From the NCBI GenBank assembly GCA_034231615.1, contig CM067298.1, positions 36,462,127 through 36,526,126 of the forward strand: a stretch of DNA of 64,000 nt. The letters run 5' to 3'. The translations under genes and the position numbers were made by a program. Shown here piece after piece: positions 1 through 11,669 of this stretch; position 1 is the stretch's first letter; the number at the start of each line of letters is the position of its first letter. This DNA is from Meghimatium bilineatum. Its lineage: Eukaryota; Mollusca; Gastropoda; Stylommatophora; Philomycidae. The notes below the pieces were generated by a model. It had not been told where the DNA came from. It did not search any database and saw nothing but the letters and a program-made list of their open reading frames with translations.

Positions 1-429
1 ATAGCTCTATATTGTGAATCTTTGTGATGCCTATATTCATATACTTTTTATTCTTGGTCTGCGAGAGGTTTATTGTAGTCTTCCTCCATTTCTTTTGCCA
101 AAAGGTATTAATTTCAGTACATGTAATGGTCGTCTAGTTTTATTAATTACAAATACATAACCTATGTAATTCCACCGTTTTATTCTTATTGTTGCAGTAA
201 AAAAAAAAAAACCGAACGAGAACATGAAGTAAAAACGTAAAAACGATAACATGAAGTCTGGAAAAAAGGGAAAAAAAGACAATGAAACGAAATATATTTT
301 TTTTAAAATGGCAAAATGATATTTATGCAGCGGAGTAACATGCAAGAATTCTTTTTAAAGATGTTCATTATATTTTTGGAATTTTATTCTTTGTGAAATT
401 TTCTATAAATTTTTTCATATCCATGGAAC
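1..429. other. AT-rich non-coding stretch
   Basis: No recognisable gene. AT-rich DNA with an A-run near 198-210 and a T-run near 297-304. It ends where LINE similarity begins. Confidence 0.6.
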
Positions 430-449
430 CCGTAACCAGTTAGAGTCGT

Positions 450-1334
450 ATGGTCCTGCATGCCTGCATCAACACACATAGTCATCCAGTGATTTTACCA
501 CATGGGATCAAAATGGCAATGTATGCTGACGACCTGGTGATCTGGTGCACGAAAGAACATGCAACAGTGGCCACTAAACAATTACAAAGAGCTATCGATG
601 CTCTAACCTTATGGGCAAATAGATGGTGCGTCAGCATTAACACAGATAAGTGCAGCACTACACTCTTTACCCTCTCACCAAAACAAAAAGCCGGTCATAT
701 CAAAACAGATGGAGAACTCTTGAAATAAGACAAACAACCCACACACCTCGGAGTTACTTTTGATGATAAACTTATATGGAAGCAGCACATAAACAAAGCA
801 ACAACAAAAGCCAGGAGGAAGCTAGCTATCCTGAGAAAACTAAGTGGAACCACATGGGGAGCCAGTGGGAATATACTCAGCAAAGTTTACCAGCAAGGCA
901 TAAGACCACACCTGGAATATGGTTTAGCTGCATGGTGTTCTGCATCAAACACCACATTACAAGATCTAGATAAAGTGCAAAACCAGGCACTTAGAATAAT
1001 GTTGGGAGCAATGAAATCAACACCCATAGCAGAGATGCAGAAAATGGGAAGAATGCAAACACTTCGCGAACGCAGAGACACAAAAGTACTAATTCATGCA
1101 GAAATGTTTCAGTGTGTGCCAAGTCATCCAATGAAGGAAATATTCCAAAATCTAGCAATGGGGCGACTGAAAAGAAGCAGCTTTATCCATCAAGCTAAAC
1201 GACTCCGCAGACAACTTACAGACCTACCTGAAGTTGACAGCCCCTTAACGCCTGTACCAGAACAAATCCCGTGGAGTGAAAGGCATGGAATGCCAATATA
1301 CATTCAGACCCATGTGAAAGGAATACTAAGCTAG
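450..1334 (+). pseudogene. LINE A reverse transcriptase, C-terminal part (broken)
   Basis: The reading frame contains MAMYADDLVIWC, the RT motif C with its catalytic DD pair, followed by a region rich in basic and hydrophobic residues with 'HLGVTFDDKLIWKQHI' and 'GIRPHLEYGLAAW', which matches the thumb of LINE RTs (the usual form is FLGVxxDxxLxWxxHI). A TAA at 726-728 interrupts an otherwise continuous frame that resumes directly after it and runs to a TAG at 1332-1334. RT motifs A and B, normally upstream, are absent because the copy is truncated. In a complete element this domain would copy the element RNA at a nicked chromosomal target. The visible start codon near 450 is not a genuine start; the sequence upstream is probably element-internal. 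Confidence 0.87.
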
Positions 1335-1405
1335 GACGAACAGAACAGTGTGCAGCAAAGAACAGTCACCCTCAGTCTCCTGGATGAGGAATATCCACAA
1401 GATAT

Positions 1406-2132
1406 ATGGGTATATCTTGTGTATACAGAGTATACACAGATGGGTCATTACAGAATGCCGTGAGGAATGGAGGTGCAGGTGTATATATAGAATATCCACA
1501 CAAGCGTAGAGATACCATCAGAAGAACAACAGGAAAATTCTGCAATAATTATGATGCTGAAATCCAGGCAATTAGTGTGGCAGATAAAAAACTGCTGAAC
1601 AACTCTGACCTACAGCCTGTGGTATTCCTGACAGATGCAAGGTCAGTGCTTCAAGCTCTCCAGTCTGGAAAACTAACAGACTTGAAAAAACTACTTAGCG
1701 AATTGTCTTACCAGTATAGGGTAACCATGCAGTGGATACCCTCTCACTGTGGAATACCAGGAAATGAAAAAGCAGACCAACTGGCTAAGGAAGGTGCTGC
1801 CGAATGCCAACCAGATATACCAATCACCTACCGTCAGAAAAAAACAGATGATCAAGTCAATAAGAAAGCCACAAACACCAACACAAGATGACTATCATAT
1901 TATGAACAGACCAGAACAAGTTATAATTCTACGTCTCAGAACAGGACACAACCGACTCCGCAGTCACATGTATACAAAGTTCAAGATTGGCAACACGGCC
2001 ATGTGTACATGTGGACAGGCAGTACAGAGTGCAAAACATATACTTCAAGAGTGTTCTGAGCATGAAACGCTGAGGCAGACATATTGGCCAGAGGAAACAA
2101 CACTGGAATCAAAACTCTATGGGACACTATGA
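1406..2132 (+). pseudogene. LINE A RNase H domain and Cys/His tail (frameshifted)
   Basis: RNase H fold with all four expected acidic positions visible: YTDGS near 1435, AEIQAI (Glu) near 1558, LTDARS near 1630 (usually TDSRS) and KADQLAKEG near 1770, preceded by the conserved 'WIPSHCGIPGNE'. A frameshift near 1335-1420 separates it from the RT frame. A second frameshift near 1860-1890 leads into 'EQVIILRLRTGHNRLRSHMY' and then a C-x-C...H...C motif (CTCGQA...KHILQEC), the usual C-terminal end of this LINE type, finishing near 2132. RNase H would degrade the RNA strand of the RNA-DNA hybrid during integration. The two frameshifts and the RT stop argue that this copy is dead. Confidence 0.88.
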
Positions 2133-2217
2133 ACTACAAAAGACAGTGAGTTTTATTAAGGAGACAGAATTACAGATATAGACATGTTTCAAGTGAACGA
2201 AAGAAGAAGAAGAAGAA

Positions 2218-2668
2218 TGTTTCCTAAAAAAAACAATTGTTTTTCATAGTGAATTACTTCTATTCACATGTCCAAAAAATACAAGTTTTTCTCGTTTTGC
2301 TATTGAAAGTACTGACTCTTGTGGACATATATGTATTTCCATTTGTTTTATTTCTTACATACTAACAGTGAAAGGGTGAAAAGATTTACAGGATTTACTT
2401 CATTGTACTCGGGTTGTACAATATGAACTCAGTCCATTTCTGCCGATAGTATCACACATAGCATATACAATTCGTAACTTCAAGTGATATTTTAAAGCGT
2501 AGAGAGATGAATTAACACTCTTAAACTCTTGAGCACAACCGCAAACTGCTTAACTACGGCACGAGGCAGATGCCCAGAAAGCTCCACATTTCTTACATAC
2601 ACATTTGTCTTATGCTCTATATTGCCAATAAAGTTTGTAGCAATTCGCTGGGAAAAAAAATAACACAA
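2218..2668. other. Non-coding stretch with weak SINE-like segment
   Basis: No gene seen. Positions about 2395-2475 resemble the 3' part of the SINE copies at 32594-32840 and 38820-39060 (shared 'ttacttcattgtactcggg'), so a decayed reverse-oriented SINE fragment is possible. Confidence 0.4.
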
Positions 2669-2897
2669 AAATCATCAATGTCATCTTGGTATAAATCAAC
2701 AGTATCATATAGTGTGTAAATCAACAATATCATCCAGGTGTAAATCAACAATACCATCCAGGTGTAAATTAACAATATCATCTAGGTATCATTCAACAGT
2801 ATCATCTAGGTATCAATCGTCAATATCATCCAGGTGTAAATCAACAATACCATCGAGGTGTAAATCAACAATACCATCCAGGCGTAAATCAACAATG
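2669..2897. repeat. 24-bp minisatellite, about 9.5 copies
   Basis: Tandem units of about 24 bp with the core aaatcaacaatatcatccag. Because 24 is a multiple of 3, one frame reads as an eight-residue repeat (KSTISSRC and variants). I read this as a tandem-repeat artefact, not a protein. Confidence 0.9.
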
Positions 2898-3544
2898 TCA
2901 AGAAATTTACAGAACGCAGCATGTCGTATTATTCTGAAGTTGAGACGTACCGACATTAAACACATGACAGCTATATTCACATTTCAATGACACGTTGGTC
3001 TTTCTCACATCAAAATGATATATAGGTGCACAGAAGTGCAGCTGTCACACAGAAAACCCATAATCAGGATCCGCGTTGTTAAAGTATCTTGTATTCACGT
3101 CAAGGTTGCTATAGCAATCACTATAAACGTCGCAGAGTAATTGTCTCGACCATGCCTATGTTGAGGGCTCATTTGAATGAAAACCACCAATATGTAATCA
3201 CCGCTTGAATGGGGCGTTAAAAGCACGCAATAAAATAGTAAAGTGTAAATATTGGAGACTTCGACATTGAATAAAAAGAAGCATGAAACGCGAACGAGAG
3301 ACGGGTGTGACACGCGTGATCCGTATTGTTTATTTGATTTCCTTATTTTTATATCAGTGTTTTATTTGTCTGTCTATACGTTTCATTGCAAAACGTAAAT
3401 ATAACATTTGTCAAGCAAGCATTGTTTGATAAGGTTCTTTTGGCTAAATGGGGGAGTATGTCCGTTTATATATAGTACATTTTCAATATTTCGTATATGT
3501 TCCTAATAACATTATTCATTTATCAATTTTTATTAATTTTTTGC
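2898..3544. other. Non-coding stretch
   Basis: No gene, repeat array or element end recognised between the minisatellite and the next LINE fragment. Confidence 0.5.
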
Positions 3545-4256
3545 AAAACAGGTAGGCCTTCAAATAAACACACATAAAACGAAAATCATGAACTTTACCG
3601 GCCTGACAGAATCAATTAAACTAGATGATAATATACTAGACAACGTTTCAAATTTCGTATATTTGGAAAGCAGGATAAAAGCAGACGGGGAAACCAACTC
3701 AGAAATCAAGACTCAAATCGCTCTTACCTCCAACGCCATTAAAATAATTCTCAAACATCTGGAGATCGAAGATCGCAAGTAAACACACCAAACTGTGATT
3801 ATTCAATGCAAGAGTGATTTCAATCATTGACCCATGGATGTGAAAGTTGGAAATCTACCGCAATAATGGATACGAAATTAGTTGCCTTCGAGAAAGATGC
3901 CTCAGAAAAATCACTAAAACTAATTGAAAAGATTATAAATCAAACGACATACTAAGAGAGGAGACAAGACAAGAATATGTGACGAACATCATCAGAAAAC
4001 TCCGCTGGACATACATCGGCCACATACTTAGAATGAAAGAAGATATAATTCCACAACACGCCTTCACGTGGACACCAGACGGGGAAAGAAAACAGGGACG
4101 ACCAGAAACAACACTCAGAAGAACATGTATGAATGAGTTAAAATCAACAGTCATAAATGCACAAGACCTGCAATACCTAGCAACTGACCGACTAGCATGG
4201 AGAACTATGACATCCGCACTATGTGCCAAACGTGGCAGATGAGGAACTGACTAACT
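3545..4256 (+). pseudogene. LINE B: RT C-terminal fragment (degenerate)
   Basis: Two pieces of one RT C-terminus are visible in different frames. The first, near 3588-3782, has 'VSNFVYLESRI' (family norm FxYLGSxI) followed by acidic and basic residues typical of the RT thumb. The second, near 3979-4242, has 'LRWTYIGHILRM', 'WTPDGERKQGRPETTLRRT' and 'ATDRLAWRTMTSALCAKRG', the signature tail of a widespread animal RTE/CR1-like LINE type (GHVLRM...GRPKTTWRRT...DRxxWR). Stops and frameshifts lie between them (about 3783-3978). The 3' end carries a short CTAA-like tail (gaactgactaactga) near 4240-4256. A more decayed relative lies at 31150-31890. It is a dead remnant with no upstream RT core. Confidence 0.83.
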
Positions 4257-4946
4257 GATCCATCTTGCACATGAAACAACCATTTGTTGTGATATCTTTG
4301 TCGTCTCTTATAACAAAGGATTAATGATATATGCAGCACGAACGCCTAATGGTTTGTGCCTATTTAAATGTGTGTGGTCCTCGAGAAATATGTATATCTG
4401 TGAAATGTATGTGATGCCTGTCTTGACCCTGTCCATGTTCCGAATAACTTTATAATATTATAATATCAGTACATATTCAATGTCTTGATTGAAATATCAT
4501 CTTTATGAGTGCTGATTGGCAGAATATGTAAAACGTTGTGTCACGTTTAGAGGCGAATTGGTATCAGCTTTGCTGACCTGGTACACCGCTCGTATGGTAC
4601 CATCTACATTCATCCTTCGATATTGGATACCACAAAACTCCAAATGCTATTTTCGGTAGTGATTTGTGAATATTATCAAGTTGCAAGTAGAATCGATGAT
4701 TGAGCGGAGTCGAGAGATGCACAAAATGTGGAAGAGAGAAACATAATTTAAAATAAAATAGAGAATGTGAATGATATATTAAGAAAAATAAAAGAGTTGG
4801 ACAGACAGACAACTTGGGAGAGAGGAAGAGCATGAAAAAAATATATTTAGAAGTGGACACAAGATTTGATAGGAGGCCTCAGGGAGTCAGATCAGTTCGC
4901 GAACATGTCAGTATCGCCAGTGAGCTATGAATAGAATAAAACATGT
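4257..4946. other. Non-coding stretch
   Basis: No recognisable gene. An open stretch on the reverse strand near 4564-4860 has low-complexity hydrophobic composition and no motif. Confidence 0.5.
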
Positions 4947-5030
4947 AGAAATATAACGTACATATGAAGAAAGAGAACGTATATATGAAGAAATAGAACG
5001 TATATATGAAGAAATAGAACGTATACATTG
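4947..5030. repeat. 21-bp minisatellite, 4 copies
   Basis: Four near-identical 21-bp units around agaaatagaacgtatatatg. Confidence 0.88.
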
Positions 5031-5388
5031 ACATGTGAGTCAAGTGTCATAGTTTTCATCGACTAGGTTATGCTATGGTTTAATGTACAAAAATATTGCT
5101 AAACATAACTCAAATACTGACTATCGTATCGAATAGATGGTCACAGTCGTTGAACTATGAATCAGCTAACAGTGCTCGGTTTTGTTCATTACTTGCTATA
5201 ATATTAATATCAAATATTTTCCCTATCAGTTTCATCAGGAAAATTGTTCTGCAACTATGGTTCTCCAACTAATTTTATACTCCACTGTCTTTTACAGCAG
5301 CTTTGGAGATTACATTTAGTCTGTCCCCTCAATTATAAACATGATTTAGACAATGGTGGGTATCGCCTCACAGGAGAGGAGGATATCA
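5031..5388. other. Non-coding stretch
   Basis: Nothing recognised between the 21-bp array and the 40-bp satellite. Confidence 0.5.
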
Positions 5389-6651
5389 TATATTACACTC
5401 CATCAATTCAATATTGCGCGTATCAATTACATATTGTATTCATCAATTGAATATTGCATTACTCGATTAAATATTGCATTCATCAATTATATATTACACT
5501 TATCAAGTAATATTCCTTTAATAAATTAAATATTACAGTTATCGCGTAAGTATTGCATTCCTCAATTAAATATTACAATTATCAAGTAAATATTGCATTC
5601 ATCAACTATATATTACAATTGTCAAGTAAATATTGCATTCATCAACTATATATTACAATTGTCGAGTACATATTGCATTCATCAACTATATATTACAATT
5701 GTCAAGTAAATATTGCATTCATCAACTACATATTACAATTGTCAAGTAAATATTGCATTCATCAACTACATATTACAATTGTCAAGTAAATATTGCATTC
5801 ATCAACTATATATTACAATTGTCAAGTAAATATTGCATTCATCAACTATATATTACAATTGTCAAGTAAATATTGCATTCATCAACTATATATTACAATT
5901 GTCAAGTAAATATTGCATTCATCAACTATATATTACAATTGTCAAGTACATATTGCATTCATCAACTATATATTACAATTGTCAAGTAAATATTGCATTC
6001 ATCAACTACATATTACAATTGTCAAGTAAATATTGCATTCATCAACTACATATTACAATTGTCAAGTAAATATTGCATTCATCAACTATATATTACAATT
6101 GTCAAGTAAATATTGCATTCATCAACTATATATTACAATTGTCAAGTAAATATTGCATTAATCAACTATATATTACAATTGTCAAGTAAATATTGCATTC
6201 ATCAACTATATATTACAATTGTCAAGTAAATATTGCATTCATCAACTATATATTACAATTGTCAAGTAAATATTGCATTCATCAAATATATATTACAATT
6301 GTCAAGTAAATATTGCATTCGTCAACTATATATTACAATTGTCAAGTAAATATTGCATTCATCAACTATATATTACAATTGTCAAGTAAATATTGCATTC
6401 ATGAACTATATATTACAATTGTCAAGTAAATATTGCATTCATCAACTACATATTACAATTGTCAAGTAAATATTGCAATTATCAACTACATATTACAATT
6501 GTCAAGTAAATGTTGCATTCATCAACTACATATTACAATTGTCAAGTAAATATTGCATTCATCAACTACATATTACAATTGTCAAGTAAATATTGCATTC
6601 ATCAACTACATATTACAATTGTCAAGTAAATGTTGCATTCATCGATTAAAT
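5389..6651. repeat. 40-bp satellite: alternating pair of related 20-mers
   Basis: About 1.26 kb of tandem repeat. From about 5562 onward it is a strict 40-bp unit made of monomer A (gtcaagtaaatattgcattc) and monomer B (atcaactatatattacaatt). The two 20-mers share a skeleton, ntcaantanatattncantn, so the 40-bp unit is a dimeric higher-order repeat. The left edge (about 5389-5560) holds more varied 20-mers (atcaattgaatattgcatta and others) without strict alternation, as expected of an older array margin. Sporadic changes such as aactaca for aactata recur in neighbouring units. Short 78-codon frames inside it are artefacts, because each unit contains a stop in some frame. Confidence 0.96.
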
Positions 6652-6861
6652 TCCACCGGAGGGTCAAATAAGAGTAATTACCGTGACCTGGCATACATAT
6701 CACACGATTCCGCTATAAATAATCATTTTGTAGGATTGATCCAAAGTAGGAAGTGTTGAGCCGGTACGCACAGAGTCGCATCTAGCTATAAACTATGACA
6801 GTACATTCCGTATGACTTAACCATACGTTAGGAAGATCCCCCTAAACATGCGCAAAATATT
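6652..6861. other. Non-coding stretch
   Basis: Unique-looking sequence between the satellite and a tRNA-like segment; nothing recognised. Confidence 0.5.
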
Positions 6862-6920
6862 GGTCGATGTGTTAGATCGTTAATTTCACATCCGTGAGGT
6901 CCAGAGTTTGACTCCTGGTA
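6862..6920 (+). repeat. tRNA-like segment (probable SINE head, degenerate)
   Basis: The sequence reads like the D-arm to T-arm part of a tRNA: an A-box-like region near 6866-6880 and a B-box-like gagtttgactcc near 6903. Pairing is too poor for a working tRNA. A decayed tRNA-derived SINE is the likely source. Confidence 0.45.
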
Positions 6921-7084
6921 ATAGCTGTTCTATTTTTGTTGTTGGTGGGTACATACTAATATACTAAGCACGTACATGAAATACATGGGTTTATCACACG
7001 ATAATTACCATATCCCAGCAATCGTGACCAATGGCTGTACTATAAGACCTTTGAACATAACGTAACCATGATCTTAAAGGCTAA

Positions 7085-7270
7085 TTTTTATTATTTCCCT
7101 GCATTTCGTTGGATGTTTTTGACATGATATCCAAATATATAAATAGGGACCAACAAAAATTACGACAATAATCAAAAACGTCAGGAATGAAATCTTGTTT
7201 ACTTTCTGTTCAAAGGTCTATACTGAGCCCGATAATGCTGCAACTCCCTAACGGGAAACCTGTAGTATTG
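7085..7270. repeat. Dispersed repeat with TATA-like core, copy 1
   Basis: About 140 bp resembling segments at 17262-17395 and 39180-39345. The shared blocks are 'gcatttcgttgg', 'tatataaata' followed by 'gaccaacgaa/gaccaacaaa', 'acgataataatca' and an 'attctgt...aaaggtct' end. It is followed by 'aactccctaacgggaaa' (about 7246-7262), which also occurs near 33146 and in altered form near 8955. It could be the body of a SINE or an LTR fragment; I cannot decide. Confidence 0.55.
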
Positions 7271-7387
7271 ACAGTCTTTTCTAAATAACATATAACACTC
7301 ACATAGAACCAGGTATCATATACAGTTTATCTTACCTGTCTCCTCAATTGTTCACAAATTGCTTGATACTGTTTAGAAACACACATC

Positions 7388-7768
7388 TATATTTCACCTT
7401 GTTAACTATAATTCATCATGTTAACTATATTTCATCTCGTTAACTATATTTCATCGCGTTAAATATATTTCATGTCGTTAACTCGTATATTTCATCTTGT
7501 TAACTATTTCATCTTGTTAATTATATTTCATCTTGTTAATTATATTTCATCTTGTTAATTATATTTCATCTTGTTAATTATATTTCATCTTGTTAATTAT
7601 ATTTCATCTTGTTAATTATATTTCATCTTGTTAATTATATTTCATCTTGTTAACTATATTTCATCTTGTTAACTATTTCATCTTGTTAACTATATTTCAT
7701 CTTGTTAACTATATCTCATCTTGTTAATTATATATTTCATCTGGTTAACTATATTTTATCTTGAACTA
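7388..7768. repeat. 19-bp minisatellite, about 20 copies
   Basis: Tandem units close to tatatttcatcttgttaat (19 bp). The centre (about 7530-7650) is nearly perfect and both edges are more varied, with some units short by two to four bases. Confidence 0.95.
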
Positions 7769-8329
7769 TAATTTACGGAATCAACTTTTTATTCTGTTCA
7801 AACTTCTGCCAATTACTAGGATGTTGTCCGAACAACGGGATACGTCGTGTCATGGTTTGCAGCTTTGCTGTGTAATCTACTAATTCCAATATCCATCAGT
7901 CCCTCCTACGACATGCATGGCATGGTGTGTCACTATTCTTCGCTCCCCTTACACCCCGACAATAGGGAGCATCTTTTATCAAAATTCCATTTACACTTGT
8001 AAAAAAACCAAACACCTTGAAGAACAGTTTCACCAATGGTGTCTGTCAACAAAAGATACACGTCAACTGAAACTAACAAGCAAGACTAATTAAAACATCA
8101 TTGACCACACGTGATGCTGGCTAAACTTAGAACGTTATTTTCCTCATTTGCCAGTCAGAAGTCCACTGCATGGCTGAAGTTATAGACGTGTTTATGAACA
8201 AGAATCTAGATAAATATTCATTCACCTTATTGAGTACAAAAACGGAGATCCGTGCATGCGCTGGGAATAAACACATTTACTTGTGATGAAGGATCACTGA
8301 TGTGAGCAAAGAGACACGAGTTGTCTTTG
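7769..8329. other. Non-coding stretch
   Basis: No gene or element recognised. Confidence 0.5.
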
Positions 8330-8476
8330 TTAAATAAACATTATTTTAACAGTATTGTTAGTGTGAACATTTTGTTAAATAAACAATATTTTCACGTTGT
8401 TATTAGCGAGATCAACATTTTGTTAACTAAACATTATTTTAACGGTGATATTATGGAGAACAACATTTTGTCAGCG
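8330..8476. repeat. 46-49-bp tandem repeat, 3 copies
   Basis: Three diverged units, each beginning tgttaaataaacattatttt or a close variant and ending in 'aacatttt'. Confidence 0.85.
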
Positions 8477-9149
8477 GCAGTGAAAATATCCAGGATAAAG
8501 AGGTAGAGAGTTGAGGGGTCAGGAAGCCAAGTGCGCGCAACCTGATTTGATATTGCCAGCAGGAACACGATAATACTCCAGATTTTCCAGGAATGAGTAG
8601 ACCGGGTTTTACACCAAAAATAATTATATCGTACGCGGACATTCGCGCCCAAGGACGGTAACTCTATACACGTGTTCCAGAACTGTAATGTATGCGCAAG
8701 TTTCTGTAAAGTCTTTTTCGATCGCAAACTTCTACAAGCTAGAATCTAGTCTGGACGACAACATATTTTATACCATGACTTACAACTTCGCTGCAACACA
8801 TGCCGCTTTCCTTCTGACAGACATGATATAACGTCATATTTTTGGTCTCTTTGGCCTTTACATTATTAGTATCCAACCCTGACCCTAATATAATATGCCT
8901 TAGTCACCTCCAATAAAATGCATGATCGATCATAGTGTTGCTATTCTACTCTTCACATAGTAACTCCCAGCACTCCCTACGGGAAAAAAAATACAGACAT
9001 TACTCCTATGTTGAAAGTATGTATGAAAACTTTCCTGATGTGGTACGAAAAAAAACATCATAAAATGTATACAAATAACTATTTGTACACATATCATTCT
9101 TGCATTTTATACTGTTAATGAGTGACTTTTATCGCAATTCTAAAAGTCA
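8477..9149. other. Non-coding stretch with a dispersed motif
   Basis: No gene. Positions about 8950-8985 carry 'taactcccagcactccctacgggaaa', an altered form of the motif at 7246 and 33146. Open frames on the reverse strand (about 8434-8727) show no protein motif. Confidence 0.45.
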
Positions 9150-9231
9150 GAAAGCCTAGTTCCAACCGTAGTTTGAAGCCAAGAACGTTTGCTAATGAGA
9201 CCGGATTTCTAGTCATTCGGCCACATACTTC
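9150..9231 (-). repeat. tRNA-like SINE head, family 2, copy 1
   Basis: On the reverse strand it reads as a tRNA-like sequence ending in 'cttcaaactacggttgg'. It aligns with 11579-11652 (shared 'ccaa.cgtag.ttgaa.cc..gaac' on the plus strand). It is too degenerate to be a tRNA gene. Confidence 0.5.
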
Positions 9232-9649
9232 ACAATATACACATATTTATTGAAATTAATTTATAATGAATGCGCAATAGAAACACACAAATTGAAACAT
9301 AAAAAATAAAGATCAGAATGAAGCAACATGCGTGTGTGTGTGTTTGAAGAAGAGACATAGAGAAATAAACTGAAATACAGAGAGTGTAGAAGGGTATTCA
9401 AATGGGTAAATTTGCAGCAATTATGGAAGTATAAAATGTATAGTAATGAACGAAAATGATGTAGTAATAAGGAAGTATATGGGTTTCAAGACACAACCAG
9501 GTCACGCATACTTAGAGGAACATGGCAGTTCTGACATGTTGAGCTAAAGAGAGCTTATGACAACGTTAGCCTCTAAACCGGTTTTACTATTAGGACGATG
9601 ATTATTTTATATGTTTTTTTTTCTATCCAAAAGAATTACGAGCAGAACA
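9232..9649. other. Non-coding stretch
   Basis: AT-rich, with a short GT run near 9332-9342; no gene recognised. Confidence 0.5.
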
Positions 9650-9942
9650 GATCTAGAATCCTTTAGTTCAATCTGGAGATTTCTACATAGCTTTATCTCA
9701 CACCAAGATTACGCTAACTCTTTGCGATCTGAGAACTTTCATTGCAACTTTTGCAATGTGGAACTTTCTACAGAGCTTTACTTCTCAACGATGACACTAA
9801 CTCTCAGCGGTATGCAATGTTGAACTTTCTACAGATCTTTATTTTACTCAAAGATGACACTAGCTCTCAGCGGTATGCAATGGGGAACTTTCTACAGAGC
9901 TTTATTTCACGCAAAGATGACACTAACAGAGGTATGTAAAAC
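9650..9942. repeat. About 62-bp tandem repeat, 4-5 diverged copies
   Basis: Units contain 'aactttctacagagcttta', then 'gatgacactaactctcagcg' and 'gtatgcaatg'. The first unit is the most diverged and the last is cut short. Confidence 0.9.
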
Positions 9943-11578
9943 TTTTAGAAAGAGCCTACTACTCAGAGGAAGTAACAGCATAATTGCATAGATACTTTCT
10001 ATAAGAGGAAATTATCATTATAAATCACATGTCATCTACTGTTGGTGAATACTATGGTAGTCTGCATGTTGGTTGGTCTGATCTTTGTCTTGCTCATCAT
10101 ACTTGGATTATCGGTGAGATCTTTGACCTTCTACAAGCATACAATTACAGTGTAAAAGATAACACATTTAACTCTTTACCCACGTAAACGATTAATCATT
10201 GTACATAGAAATCAATTGTGGACTTATCCAAGATAAGTCGTTCTTGCATATATGCCGTCTAAATGTGCTTCTTTTCGATCGTAAATGAATGATTATTAAC
10301 TTATTTAGCTGTTTAAATTTCAGACATCTGGCCCACGAAACCTCATGGTACTGTCTGATTCTACGCGAGTGACATTTTATTTTAAATTAAAATTCGAACA
10401 AATTCAGCTTTTCTAAAATAAAAAAAATGCCTTCATTTTCCACTAGTAAGAGAGCTCAAAGATTTAGCAAACATCGGTTTTATTAATCTTTTAGAGTTTT
10501 ATAGCTGGAGCTATTATTTCAGGTGGTGTGTCAGAAAAAACCCCCAGTAATTTAGATTTTGACAATGGATATCACAGACTTGTTGAAAATCGGGAAAGAG
10601 AGAGACCTAATATTATCGGTAATGGAAAAATAACAACTAACAAATTACAACACTGTTCCCACTGCTATTGTTTCTGAAGAATCAAATAGACCTAGTGACC
10701 GTAATGATCATCTTGCACTGTTACACAAAACATATAGTCAATCCTATTGATAATATTGAGTGGAATAAAGTTCAAAATAATATTTATATTGAGTCATATC
10801 TGTGTAGATTAGCTGGGACTGGTTTCACAATAATGTGTTCAGTTCTGAAATTTGACATGTAACAAAAATGGCATAAAACACTATGATGTTTGATAGATTG
10901 ACTTCAAATAAACAAATTATGATCAGTAAATGGACAGTCCAAGATATATACTTTAGTAAGATTGGATAGCAACAATTCACGACATGTAAAATTGAAGGTG
11001 AGTAGAACACAATGGTTGCCAAAAAACATTATGTTCATCTAACATCCCTGTTTGTGATGTAATTTTTGTATTTTATTGTTACAGTTCTTATATTTGTATA
11101 TTTTGCATGGATTCCACATTCACTTATCGTTCTTTTGATACCTTATAATGACCTTCCATATATAATACTTTGTCTTCAGGAAGCTTACGCCTAAATCACG
11201 CAGCGGTCCAAAACTTAAGCCTAAAATTAATTGCGTCCAAACCCCGGCATAAATCCGTCCTGAAAGTGTAATAAAAATAACGAACATTATATTCTCATGT
11301 AAGATAGAACATCAAGACGTCTCAGATAATCTGGCTCTCCTTAATTCAAAATGTGTAGATGCTTAAGGAAAGATAGACTGACTTCAGATTTAAAGAACAA
11401 ATAGTAACCATTAAACTTTAAAACTTTCATTACTGTGTGTTTTCCTGTTAAGGAATGCTGACAGTCTGTTTGGCTATGGGAATAAAGACCAATTTGCCAT
11501 AGATATTGCCGCGACGTGTACAGGAATACTTTAAAAAAAATGCTTTTAAATGTTTATATCCGAAAGACAAAAATTCAT
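9943..11578. other. Long AT-rich stretch without recognised gene
   Basis: I see no gene, element end or tandem array. Open frames near 10668-10862 and 10825-11022 have no recognisable motif and biased AT-rich composition. Short host exons cannot be excluded from sequence alone. Confidence 0.45.
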
Positions 11579-11652
11579 GCCCCAATCGTAGATTGAACCC
11601 GGAACATCAGACTTCTGAGGCAGCTTTTTTGCCATACGACCACGCGCTCCAT
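11579..11652 (-). repeat. tRNA-like SINE head, family 2, copy 2
   Basis: Reverse strand: an A-box-like 'tggtcgtatggc' and a B-box 'gggttcaatct' about 40 bp apart, in the order expected for an internal RNA polymerase III promoter. It is related to 9150-9231. The body pairs poorly, so a tRNA-derived SINE is more likely than a tRNA gene. Confidence 0.6.
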
Positions 11653-11669
11653 ATACTCTGCATTATTAT

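Larger units (their letters stand above)
430..2217 (+). mobile_element. LINE A: 5'-truncated Jockey/I-like retrotransposon
   Basis: This is the 3' half of a non-LTR retrotransposon. In order it holds the RT palm YADD motif (about 525-536), the RT thumb region, an RNase H domain (about 1420-1800), a Cys/His-rich tail (about 2000-2060) and a short GAA-repeat tail (about 2203-2216). The upstream RT core, endonuclease and ORF1 are missing, which fits 5' truncation during target-primed reverse transcription. A second short copy of the same 3' end lies at 16547-16863, which helps define the 3' boundary. No target-site duplication was evident here. Stops and frameshifts make it non-functional. Jockey or I superfamily is inferred from RT plus RNase H; the exact clade is uncertain. 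Confidence 0.88.

Noticed and set aside
5389-6651. CRISPR-like array (regular repeats)
   Set aside because: Repeats are directly adjacent with no unique spacers, and the setting is an animal-type repeat-rich genome.
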